Part shown: positions 1-6,850 of the stretch, piece by piece
Layout of the letters: every line of letters starts with the position of its first letter
Position numbering within the stretch: position 1 is the first letter of the stretch
NCBI RefSeq assembly: GCF_014204895.1
Contig: NZ_JACHMF010000001.1
Location: 5,766,001 to 5,830,000 of the forward strand
Length of the DNA: 64,000 nt
Direction of reading: 5' to 3'
DNA from: Paractinoplanes abujensis
GTDB taxonomy: Bacteria; Actinomycetota; Actinomycetes; Mycobacteriales; Micromonosporaceae
Made by a program: the position numbers and the translations under genes
Notes under the pieces: generated by a model
Told to the model about the DNA's origin: nothing
The model's input: only the letters and a program-made list of their open reading frames with translations
The model's database searches: none

Positions 1-149
1 GCGACGACGCGCAGCTGCAACGAGCGACGCCAGGCCCGGCGGGCCGGTGCCGACCACACCTGGAGCCGGCGCGCGAGGACACGCCAATAGCGCCGCACGA
101 CCCGGAGGACGCGGCGCAGAGGGAGGGGAAGCCAAGCCGGAGCGCGCAT
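1..149 (-). CDS. mtrB: MtrB sensor histidine kinase, N-terminal fragment (runs off window start)
   Basis: The minus strand opens with ATG at 149-147 and stays open to the window edge, giving about 49 residues. The fragment is very basic and ends in AWRRSLQLRVV-like sequence (here RRAWRRSLQLRVV), which in MtrB lies just before the first transmembrane helix. An in-frame stop at 162-164 excludes a more upstream start. It begins 28 bp after the mtrA stop, so mtrA-mtrB is an operon. In the family, MtrB is the membrane kinase that phosphorylates MtrA and is linked to cell division, wall metabolism and osmotic response. Only the cytoplasmic N-terminus is visible here. The sensor and kinase domains lie outside the window. 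Confidence 0.85.
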   Translation of the reverse strand, partial: MRAPAWLPLPLRRVLRVVRRYWRVLARRLQVWSAPARRAWRRSLQLRVV

Positions 150-177
150 TACGCGGCAAGGTTAGCCCCTCGACCTC

Positions 178-876
178 CTAACCGGTGCCCGCCTTGTAGC
201 CGACCCCCCGGACGGTCAGGATGATCTCGGGTCGCTCCGGATCCGGCTCGATCTTGGCCCGCAGCCGCTGGACGTGCACATTGACGAGCCGGGTGTCGGC
301 CGCGTGGCGATAACCCCAGACCTGCTCGAGCAGCACCTCACGCGTGAAGACCTGGCGCGGCTTGCGGGCCAAGGCCACCAGCAGGTCGAACTCGAGCGGC
401 GTGAGTTTGACCTCCTCGCCGTCGCGGGACACGGTGTGGGCCGGAACGTCGATGGTGATCTGGTTGCCGGGCGGCCCGATGGTCAGCATCTCGGGCGCGG
501 CGTCCTCACCGCGGCGCAGCCGGGCGCGCATCCGCGCCACCAGCTCCTTGGGCTTGAACGGCTTGACCACGTAGTCGTCGGCGCCGGACTCGAGGCCGAG
601 GACCACGTCGACGGTGTCGCTCTTGGCGGTCAGCATGACGATCGGGATGCCGGACTCGGCACGGATCGCCCGGGCCACGTCGATACCGCTCATCCCGGGC
701 AGCATCAGGTCGAGCAGGACGATGTCGGGCCGGCTCTCCCGGAAGGCGGCCAGTGCGCGCTCACCGTCGGCGACGAACGAGGGCAGGAAGCCTTCACTCC
801 GCAGGACGATGCCGAGCATCTCGGCCAGCGCTGGATCGTCATCGACGACGAGTACCCGGGCTCTCATGCGGTCCAA
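178..876 (-). CDS. mtrA: MtrA response regulator, OmpR/PhoB family
   Basis: This 232-residue protein has an N-terminal receiver domain (about residues 7-120) with acidic pocket VVDDD, phospho-acceptor D56 in LLDLMLP, MLTAK and VVKPFKP. A C-terminal winged helix follows (about 135-230; VWGYRHAADTRLVNVHVQRLRAKIE). It is strikingly similar to mycobacterial MtrA, an essential regulator of division, cell-wall hydrolases and dnaA. The start is TTG at 876, giving MDRMRARVLVV, which aligns with the mycobacterial N-terminus. ATG at 867 is the alternative. mtrB follows 28 bp downstream. The 100-bp upstream gap also holds the terminator of the DUF397 gene. Confidence 0.96.
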   Translation of the reverse strand: MDRMRARVLVVDDDPALAEMLGIVLRSEGFLPSFVADGERALAAFRESRPDIVLLDLMLPGMSGIDVARAIRAESGIPIVMLTAKSDTVDVVLGLESGADDYVVKPFKPKELVARMRARLRRGEDAAPEMLTIGPPGNQITIDVPAHTVSRDGEEVKLTPLEFDLLVALARKPRQVFTREVLLEQVWGYRHAADTRLVNVHVQRLRAKIEPDPERPEIILTVRGVGYKAGTG

Positions 877-925
877 TATTGCACTGTCCTCCCGAGCCCC
901 ATGTACCCCGGGGGCGATCTTGTGT

Positions 926-962
926 AAAAAAGGCGGGCGGCCCCGTCAGGGACCACCCGCCG
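926..962 (-). terminator. Rho-independent terminator of the DUF397 gene
   Basis: On the minus strand a GC-rich stem (arms 949-961 and 932-944, GGCGGGTGGTCCC paired with GGGGCCGCCCGCC) is followed directly by a run of six to seven T residues (931-926 read on the minus strand). It lies 14 bp past the DUF397 stop and isolates that gene pair from mtrA. Confidence 0.85.
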
Positions 963-976
963 TCTTGCCGTACGGG

Positions 977-1180
977 TCAGGCGCCGGGCCGGTCGAACTC
1001 CCCAGCCCGCACCCCGGCGATGAAGCCGGCCCAGTCCGAGTCGCCGAAGGCGAGCATCGGGCCGGAGGCGTCCTTCGAGTCGCGCACCAGCACGGTCGAC
1101 GGAACGTTGGCAACCTCGACGCAGTGGCCGGCGGCTCCGCTTCGAGTGCTCTTGCGCCAGGTGAGAATGGCGTCCTGCAT
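977..1180 (-). CDS. DUF397 domain protein (partner of Scr1-type XRE regulator)
   Basis: This 67-residue protein begins MQDAILTWRKSTRS and contains HCVEVA and VLVRDSKD, the hallmark DUF397 pattern (W-x-KSSxS, then C-VEVA, then RDSK). ATG at 1180 is preferred because a GGAAGGGG ribosome site sits about 8 nt upstream. An in-frame ATG at 1216 lacks one. In actinomycetes DUF397 genes almost always pair with an XRE/DUF5753 regulator, as here, 42 bp downstream of its stop. Such pairs have been proposed to work like toxin-antitoxin or developmental regulator couples (whiJ-type loci). The molecular role of this copy is unknown. Confidence 0.85.
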   Translation of the reverse strand: MQDAILTWRKSTRSGAAGHCVEVANVPSTVLVRDSKDASGPMLAFGDSDWAGFIAGVRAGEFDRPGA

Positions 1181-1222
1181 CGTAAGTCCCCTTCCAAGGA
1201 AGAAATGCGCCTCCATTTCAGC

Positions 1223-2083
1223 TCACGAAGCGGTCAAGAGGCGGAGCGCTTCCTCCCTTAGAGCGATAGCCGTTCGGCTCTCTTCTGCCGGGAGCGCGCG
1301 TTCCCGCAGGTCAGACAGGGCATCTCGATAAACGTCGACATCGGTTGGCTTCACCCGGAAGTGACCGCCGGTCAAGCCCTCGATGTGCACGATCGGGGCC
1401 CTGGTGCCGGACTCGAACTCCAGCACCATGAACGGTTCGGTCAGGCCGGCGTGCGCGCCCGCGGTGAACGGCAGCACCAGAAGCTCGACGCCGGGCCGCT
1501 CGCTCGCCTCGACCAGCCGGGCCAGCTGGCGCCGCAACACCTCGGGGCCGCCGACCTCACGGTGCAGCACGGCCTCGTCGAGAACGATCCGCAACATGGG
1601 CGGCGGCTCCCGGGTCAGCACGGCCTGCCGGGCCATCCGCAAAGCCAGCCGCCGCTGGATCGTCTCGGCCGCGCCGACGTCGGCCCCGACCTCGATCACG
1701 GCCCGCGCGTACTCATCGGTCTGCAGCAAACCGGGGACGACCTGGGTCTCCCACTCACTGATGAGCACGGCTTCGGCCTCGAGGGCGACATATTCGTCGT
1801 ACGGATCCGGCACCGACGACCGATACGGCGTCCACCAGGCACGCGCCCGGCCCCGGCGAGCCAGGTCGCGCAGCCGCTCGCGGTCCTCCACCCGTACGCC
1901 ATAAGCAGTCAGAAGACGGTCGAGATCGGGCTCGCTGATGCCGGTGTGCGCCGTCTCGATCCGGCTCAGTTTGCTCTCCGACCAGCCCAGCGAGATGGCC
2001 ACGTCGGCCGCCCGGCGCTCACCACGCAGACGCCTCAACTCGTTGCCGAGTTCGCGCCGTGCCGTCGAGGTCGCCCTTGCCAC
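1223..2083 (-). CDS. XRE-family regulator with DUF5753 (Scr1/WhiJ type)
   Basis: This 286-residue protein has an N-terminal helix-turn-helix (about residues 8-65, ELRRLRGERRAADVAISLGW then SESKLSRIE). A DUF5753 domain occupies about 100-275 (ALISEWETQVVPGLLQT-type core, FTAGAHAGL, FMVLEFE). This is the standard architecture of Scr1-like regulators that sit next to DUF397 genes. Family knowledge implies DNA binding, with the DUF5753 domain sensing or binding the small partner. The downstream DUF397 gene is on the same strand. Two palindromes at 2116-2147, just upstream of the start, are likely autoregulatory operator sites (inference). It could equally be a phenotypically silent paralogue, since such genomes carry many copies. 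Confidence 0.9.
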   Translation of the reverse strand: MARATSTARRELGNELRRLRGERRAADVAISLGWSESKLSRIETAHTGISEPDLDRLLTAYGVRVEDRERLRDLARRGRARAWWTPYRSSVPDPYDEYVALEAEAVLISEWETQVVPGLLQTDEYARAVIEVGADVGAAETIQRRLALRMARQAVLTREPPPMLRIVLDEAVLHREVGGPEVLRRQLARLVEASERPGVELLVLPFTAGAHAGLTEPFMVLEFESGTRAPIVHIEGLTGGHFRVKPTDVDVYRDALSDLRERALPAEESRTAIALREEALRLLTAS

Positions 2084-2115
2084 GCGAACACCATAACGTC
2101 AAAACGGTCGCAGCC

Positions 2116-2147
2116 TGCAACTTGCAACGCACGCTGTGCACTTGCAC
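2116..2147. promoter_or_regulatory. Paired palindromes upstream of the XRE gene, probable operator
   Basis: TGCAACTTGCA (2116-2126) and GTGCACTTGCAC (2136-2147) are two related short palindromes sharing the CTTGCA core. Their centres are about 20 bp apart, two helical turns, so both would face the same side of the DNA. They lie 33-64 bp upstream of the XRE start codon, where a promoter or operator is expected. Confidence 0.5.
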
Positions 2148-2410
2148 GCAGGTCAAACGGCATGAAGTAATGGAACGGACGACGGGTGCCTGGTGGCGGC
2201 AAACACCACGCGGCCCGGAGAGGGAGGCCCTGTCCGGCGGGCGGGCGGGGCCTCTTCCTTGCCTCTGCACGCCGGTGCCCTCAGGATCTCAGGATCTCAG
2301 CGTCTCCGCGCCGCCGCGCCTCTGCACCCCAGCATCTCCACGCCTCCGCGCCGTCTGCACCCCAGCGCCGCCGCGCCTCTGTGCCCTTACGGCCCGCGCC
2401 CCTGCACCCC

Positions 2411-2479
2411 TGCGCCCCCGCGTCCCGCGCCTCTGCGCCCCCGCGTCCCGCGCCTCTGCGCCCCCGCGTCCCGCGGCTC
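2411..2479. repeat. 23-bp tandem repeat, three copies
   Basis: Three consecutive 23-bp units start at 2411, 2434 and 2457, each beginning TGCGCCCCCGCGTCCCG. The third differs by one base. Degenerate related units (GCCTCTGCACCCC-like) continue back to about 2300. No credible gene overlaps the array: the open frames here are proline/arginine-rich low-complexity translations in every phase. It lies in the long gene-free gap between the XRE gene and manA. Confidence 0.8.
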
Positions 2480-2689
2480 TGCGCTTACATAGCGAACGGG
2501 ACGACAGGCCTGAGCCTGCCGCCCCGTTCATCCCCCCGGTTTGGTACCGCGCGCGTCCGTGGGACCCCCCGATCACCAATGACGCTGCGTGGTTATAGAT
2601 TCACACTCCGCACAGACCGGTGTCAAGCAAATCCGGAAATTTCCTATTTTGCGAATGTGCCGAAGGCACGGTGAGTGGCCGACGGCTCC

Positions 2690-2719
2690 TGTGGATAACT
2701 CACGATGGCCTGTGGACAA
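2690..2719 (+). other. Two DnaA boxes in a gene-free, locally AT-rich interval
   Basis: TGTGGATAA (2690-2698) is an exact reverse complement of the consensus DnaA box TTATCCACA. TGTGGACAA (2711-2719) is the TTGTCCACA form favoured in high-G+C actinobacteria. They are 21 bp apart in the same orientation. Weaker TGTGGA sites follow at 2742 and 2813. An unusually AT-rich stretch (about 2590-2665) lies next to them. No dnaA, dnaN or other replication gene is in view, so this is a box cluster and not a claimed origin. The remainder of 2480-2970 shows nothing else I can name. Confidence 0.55.
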
Positions 2720-3132
2720 CTGGAACGATCATCCCTGGGGTTGTGGAAAGCTCGAGGCCTGGATTTGACGTCCCGGCCTTAGGGTGGGGGTCCCCCGGTC
2801 GGGTGGGCCCTGTGTGGAACTGTTACGGCCGTTGTTTCAGCAGACGTGGCAACGGACGAATCGGGCCGGAGCAGCGCGGGCCTACCGGGTGAGCCCTGAC
2901 GTGGCCGAACCAGACGCTTCCCGGTGGCGCGCGTCCGGCTCGGTGAGGGCGTGGCGTGGCGGTGCGAGTTGGTCAGGCGTAGAACAGGGCGGCCGAGCGC
3001 AGTTCGGCTGGTCAGGCTATGCATCAGGGCCGACCGGGCACGGCGGAACCGGTCGGCCGGGCGTATCAGGGCCAGCTGGGCGCGGCCGCGCTGGTCAGGC
3101 GGCGCGCGGACGGGTCGACCCGAGCGCGAGCC

Positions 3133-3233
3133 GGTCAGGCGGAACGCAGACTGGTCAGGCCGAGCGCGGACCAGTCAGGCGGAACGCAGACTGGTCAGGC
3201 CGAGCGCGGACCGGTCAGCTGGACCCACGGACC
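3133..3233. repeat. 20-bp tandem repeat with 40-bp higher-order unit, abutting manA
   Basis: Consecutive 20-bp units begin at 3133, 3153, 3173 and 3193 (GGTCAGGCGGAACGCAGACT alternating with GGTCAGGCCGAGCGCGGACC), giving a 40-bp two-variant period. A 21-bp unit starts at 3213 and a partial at 3234. Decayed GGTCAGGC-containing copies reach back to about 2970. The partial last unit supplies the manA stop codon (TCA at 3236-3238). Confidence 0.85.
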
Positions 3234-3235
3234 GG

Positions 3236-4390
3236 TCAGGCGGGGACTGCGGCCACGAAGAGCTGCCCCTGCCCGGCGACCTTGATCCGACCCGCGTCCG
3301 CAGGGGCGTAGGCGGCCGTGCCGGCGGTCAGTGCGACCGGCGTGCCGTCCACGGCCTCGCCCACGTACGTGTCGCCGCTGACGCCCAGGACGATGCGGGG
3401 TCCACCGGCGGGCACCTCGGCAGGGGCGCGGGTGCCGTCCAGCTCGATGCGGAACAGCTCGAAGTCGGGTACGGGCACCTTCCACGTCGTGACGCCGGGG
3501 GCCACCTCGGTGCTGGGCAGGATGGGGTCTTCCAGCACCTCGAAGCGCAGCACGTTGAGCAGTTCGCCGACGTCGACGCGTTTGGGGGTCAGGCCGCCGC
3601 GCAGGACGTTGTCGCTGGCTGCCATCAGCTCGACGCCCAGGCCTTTGAGGTAGGCGTGCATGTTGCCGGCGGGCATCCAGATCGCCTCGCCGGGGGCCAG
3701 CCGCACGTGGTTGAGCAGCAGCGCGACCAGCACGCCGGGGTCGCCCGGATAGTGGCCGGCCAGGTGGGTCGCCAGCTCCGAGCGGCCCGACTCGGCAACA
3801 GCGGCGATCAGCTCCCCGCGGTTGTCCTCGGGCCAGGTCAGCAGGGTCTGCACGGCCGTACGGAGGTCTCCCCCGCGCAGCGCCTCGACGACCGGGGCCA
3901 GCGACTCGAGCCCGAACGACGCGATCTCGTCGGCCGCGTCCGCGGGTGGGCGGAAGCCGCACAGCGCCTCGAAGGGTGTGAGCGCGACCAGCATCTCGGG
4001 CTTGTGATGCGGGTCGGTGTAGTTGCGGGGCAGGCCCGGGTCGGCTTCCTGCCGGGCGTAGGCCAGTTTCGCGTATTCGGGGTCGGGGTGGGCCTGCAAC
4101 GACAGCGGGGTCTCGGCGGCCAGCACCTTGAGCAGGTACGGCAGTCGAGGGCCGAACGATTCCAGGACGGGGCCGCCGAGCTGGCCTTTGGGGTCGTCGG
4201 CGATGAGTGCCTCCAGGCTGACCGGGCCGTCGGGGCCGGCCACGGTGGCCGGGTCGCCCGGGTGGGCGCCCAGCCACAGTTCGGCTTCGGGCTGCTCGGT
4301 GGGCCCGGAACGGCCTTGGAGTTCGGCGATGAGGGTGCGGGAACCCCAGGCGTACGGCCGGACGACCCCGGTCAGCGCATAGACACTCAT
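3236..4390 (-). CDS. manA: Mannose-6-phosphate isomerase, class I
   Basis: This 384-residue protein interconverts fructose-6-phosphate and mannose-6-phosphate, the entry step to GDP-mannose. Visible type I PMI features are the zinc-ligand segments LQAHPD (Q99, H101) and HHKPEM (E132), and a later NMHAYLKGLGVELMAASDN block with the third-cupin histidine. Length is normal. The start ATG at 4390 has no clear ribosome site. A TAAAAT hexamer ends 6 bp before it, so a leaderless transcript from an internal promoter is possible (inference). It is the last gene of the minus-strand pmm operon, 40 bp after the CDF gene. Its stop codon lies inside the 20-bp repeat array. Confidence 0.95.
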   Translation of the reverse strand: MSVYALTGVVRPYAWGSRTLIAELQGRSGPTEQPEAELWLGAHPGDPATVAGPDGPVSLEALIADDPKGQLGGPVLESFGPRLPYLLKVLAAETPLSLQAHPDPEYAKLAYARQEADPGLPRNYTDPHHKPEMLVALTPFEALCGFRPPADAADEIASFGLESLAPVVEALRGGDLRTAVQTLLTWPEDNRGELIAAVAESGRSELATHLAGHYPGDPGVLVALLLNHVRLAPGEAIWMPAGNMHAYLKGLGVELMAASDNVLRGGLTPKRVDVGELLNVLRFEVLEDPILPSTEVAPGVTTWKVPVPDFELFRIELDGTRAPAEVPAGGPRIVLGVSGDTYVGEAVDGTPVALTAGTAAYAPADAGRIKVAGQGQLFVAAVPA

Positions 4391-4430
4391 GACGGTATTT
4401 TAGCCTTTTGTCCGTTTAGCGAGGAGAGAT

Positions 4431-5366
4431 TCAAGCCGGAGCCGGGGCCGAGGCGGGCCGGTAGATGTCGGGCTCGATGTAGATGACGCGGGCGATCGGA
4501 ACCGCGTCGCGGATGCGCTTCTCGGTCTCGTCGATGTGCCGGGCCACCTCGTCGGCCCGTTCCGAGCTGGGCACCGCGATCTTCACCGCGACCAGCAGTT
4601 CCTCGGGGCCGAGGTGCAGCGTCTTCATGTGGATGATCCGCTCGATGCCCGCGCCGGCCAGGACTGCCTTTTCGATCTCGCGCACCGTCTCGGGGTTGGC
4701 CCCCTCGCCGATCAGCAGGCTCTTGGTCTCGATGGCCAGCACGGCCGCGATCGCCACCAGCAGCAGGCCGATCGCCGCGGTGCCGATGCCGTCCCAGATG
4801 CCGTTGCCGGTGATCAGGGTGAGCACCACGCCGAAGAAGGCGAAGACCAGGCCGAGCAGGGCGCCCGAGTCCTCCAGCAGCACCACCGGCAGCTCGGGCG
4901 CCTTGGCCCGCCGCACGAAGTCGACCCAGGAGGTCTTGCCGCGGGTGCGGTTCGACTCCCGGATGGCGGTGACGAACGAGTACGTCTCGAGGCCGATCGC
5001 GACCACCAGCACCAGCACCGGCACCCACTGCCAGCTCTCGATCGGGTGCGGGTCCTGGATCTTGTGCCACGCCTCGTACAGCGCGAACAGGCCGCCCAGG
5101 CTGAACAGCACGATCGACACGATGAACGCGTAGAGGTAGCGCTCCCGGCCGAACCCGAAGGGATGCTCGGGCGTGGCCCGCCGCTTGGCCCGTTTGCCGC
5201 CGACCAGCAGAAGCAGCTGGTTGCCGGAGTCGGCCACCGAGTGGATCGACTCCGCCAGCATCGACGACGAGCTGGTCAGCAGCCAGGCGATGAACTTGGT
5301 GACCGCGATGCCGAGGTTCGCGGTCAGGGCCGCGATGATCGCCCGGGTGCCGCCTTCAGCACTCAT
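4431..5366 (-). CDS. Cation diffusion facilitator family transporter
   Basis: This 311-residue membrane protein has about six helices (first near residues 10-32, last near 185-210) and a cytoplasmic C-terminal domain. The TM2 metal site reads IHSVADSGNQ (H42, D46), matching the CDF HxxxD pattern. The TM5 equivalent reads LLEDSGALLG (E165, D166), so the usual second HxxxD is replaced by acidic residues. CDF proteins exchange divalent metal (Zn, Mn, Fe, Co) for protons. The substrate cannot be assigned. It lies between manA and the SIS isomerase in the same operon, which suggests metal supply for the metal-dependent sugar-phosphate enzymes, as inference only. Confidence 0.88.
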   Translation of the reverse strand: MSAEGGTRAIIAALTANLGIAVTKFIAWLLTSSSSMLAESIHSVADSGNQLLLLVGGKRAKRRATPEHPFGFGRERYLYAFIVSIVLFSLGGLFALYEAWHKIQDPHPIESWQWVPVLVLVVAIGLETYSFVTAIRESNRTRGKTSWVDFVRRAKAPELPVVLLEDSGALLGLVFAFFGVVLTLITGNGIWDGIGTAAIGLLLVAIAAVLAIETKSLLIGEGANPETVREIEKAVLAGAGIERIIHMKTLHLGPEELLVAVKIAVPSSERADEVARHIDETEKRIRDAVPIARVIYIEPDIYRPASAPAPA

Positions 5367-5402
5367 TTATCCACTCCGCAGTGAGGTGTCCGACAGGATC
5401 GG

Positions 5403-6629
5403 TCACTGCATTCCCTCGGGAAGCGGGTTGGAAAGCTCTTTCATCTCACTGATCGCGGGCACGGCCATCGGATCGAGCCCGTGGGCGAGCGCGAGGTAGA
5501 GCGAGGCGAAATCGGGTACGGCGGTGAGCGACGCGAGCCGTTCGAGCGCGGAGCCGCCCTCGGCCGTGAGCACGTCGCAGCGCACGCCGCGCCGCTCGGC
5601 CAGGGTCTGCACGGCGTCGGCCCGGCGTTCCTCCACGGCGATCGGCTCGTCCGCGTCGTCCTCCGGGTTGAGGCCGCCGTCGCGGAACAGCACCAGCCGC
5701 AGCCGGGTGGCGCCGGTCTCCTCGGCGCCGGGGTCGGCGAAGATGTCGCGCGACGACTCGGCGAGCCCGCCGAAGACGCCGTCGAGCAGGCCCACGCGGC
5801 CGCGACCGGCCTCGCCCAGGGCACCCGCCATCACGGGGTAGCGCGCGTTGGCGGCCAGGGTGTCGGCGAAGCGCCGGGCGGCCACCGTGGCCAGCGGCGA
5901 CGAGCCCCAGACGATCGGGATCGAGCCGGCCAGGTCGAGCGCGAGCGCCTTGGCCGGGTTGACGAACGCGTCGGCGCCGGGCCGGCAGCGCTCGGCGTCG
6001 GCGTCGAGCCGGGTCGCGGTCTCGGCCAGGTCGGCCTCGTTGACCTTGACCAGGCCGATCGCGCGCGCCGCGAGCAGCACCGGCACGGCCAGGCCCCACA
6101 GGCTGGCCCGGGCTGGCGCACGCCGGGGCACCGCGAAGAACGGCGCCCGGGCCCGCGCGGCCATGGCTTCGAGCTCGGAGTCGGGGTTGCCCACCGCGAC
6201 CAGCCGGGCGCCGCGCCGGGCGGCTGCCTCGGCCGCGGCCAGCGCCTCGGGGCTGCGGCCGGAGGCGGAGACGGCGATGACCACGTCGGCCGCGCCGACC
6301 CAGCCGGGCAGGCCGGGGCTGCGGTGCCCGATGATCGGCACCGGGCAGCGCGGGCCGGCCACGGTCGACAGGATGCTGCCGGTCAGGCCGGCCGTGCCGA
6401 TGCCGGCGACGACGACCGCGCGGGGGCGGCCCTCGTCGGCCAGCATGCTCAGGTCGGTCTCGGCGGCCAGCGCGGCCGCCTCGCGCACCTGGGCGCCCGC
6501 CGACGCCGTGGCGCGCAGCATCCCGCCGGGGTCGTTGGCGAGCATCGACTTCTCGTCGTCGAGCAGGGACTCGTCGGCGTGCCGGTGACCGTGCACGCCG
6601 GCCGCGCCGCCCTCGAGAGGCCCCGCCAT
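5403..6629 (-). CDS. SIS-domain phosphoglucose/phosphomannose isomerase-like protein
   Basis: This 408-residue protein has an N-terminal SIS fold (about 60-200: VVVAGIGTAGLTGS, VIAVSASGRSPEAL, LVAVGNPDSELE) and a C-terminal PGI/PMI-like domain (about 230-400). It corresponds to the gene conserved between manA and the phosphomannomutase in mycobacteria and streptomycetes. Relatives are annotated as bifunctional glucose-6-P/mannose-6-P isomerases, so it may feed the same pathway as ManA. Start ATG at 6629 overlaps the stop of the Trm112-like gene (TGATG), indicating translational coupling. A longer open frame upstream has no support because the Trm112-like gene occupies that DNA. Confidence 0.88.
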   Translation of the reverse strand: MAGPLEGGAAGVHGHRHADESLLDDEKSMLANDPGGMLRATASAGAQVREAAALAAETDLSMLADEGRPRAVVVAGIGTAGLTGSILSTVAGPRCPVPIIGHRSPGLPGWVGAADVVIAVSASGRSPEALAAAEAAARRGARLVAVGNPDSELEAMAARARAPFFAVPRRAPARASLWGLAVPVLLAARAIGLVKVNEADLAETATRLDADAERCRPGADAFVNPAKALALDLAGSIPIVWGSSPLATVAARRFADTLAANARYPVMAGALGEAGRGRVGLLDGVFGGLAESSRDIFADPGAEETGATRLRLVLFRDGGLNPEDDADEPIAVEERRADAVQTLAERRGVRCDVLTAEGGSALERLASLTAVPDFASLYLALAHGLDPMAVPAISEMKELSNPLPEGMQ

Positions 6630-6808
6630 CAGGCCGCGTCCCCGGGACGCGCCTCGTCGAGCAGCAGCACCGGGATGTCGTCGCGGATCTCGAAGACCCG
6701 GCCGCACTCGGTGCAGGTCAGGGTCTGCGCGTCGGCGTCGTGGGTGAGCGGCGCGTGATGCGTGTCCGGGCAGGCCAGGATGTCCAACAGCTGCGGATCT
6801 AGGGCCAC
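6629..6808 (-). CDS. Trm112-family small zinc-binding protein
   Basis: This 59-residue protein starts with GTG at 6808, with AAGGAG 8 nt upstream. It reads VALDPQLLDILACPDTHHAP, then TCTECGRVFEIRDDIPVLL, ending at TGA 6631-6629. One cysteine (C13) plus a CxxC pair (C32, C35) and the IPVLL segment are typical of Trm112/YcaR proteins. In eukaryotes and archaea Trm112 stabilises SAM methyltransferases; bacterial partners are mostly unknown. It sits between the phosphomannomutase and the SIS gene, coupled to the latter by a 1-nt stop/start overlap. Confidence 0.9.
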   Translation of the reverse strand: MALDPQLLDILACPDTHHAPLTHDADAQTLTCTECGRVFEIRDDIPVLLLDEARPGDAA

Positions 6809-6850
6809 CGAACGGCTCCTTACATAGCGGACGGGCGGAACCAGACGATC

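Noticed and set aside
2186..2674. Protein-coding frames across the 23-bp repeat region
   Set aside because: All phases give Pro/Arg/Ala low-complexity products and the 23-bp period shifts frame.
2690..2821. Chromosomal origin (oriC)
   Set aside because: Only two strong DnaA boxes and no dnaA, dnaN, rpmH or parAB in view; actinobacterial oriC has many boxes next to dnaA.
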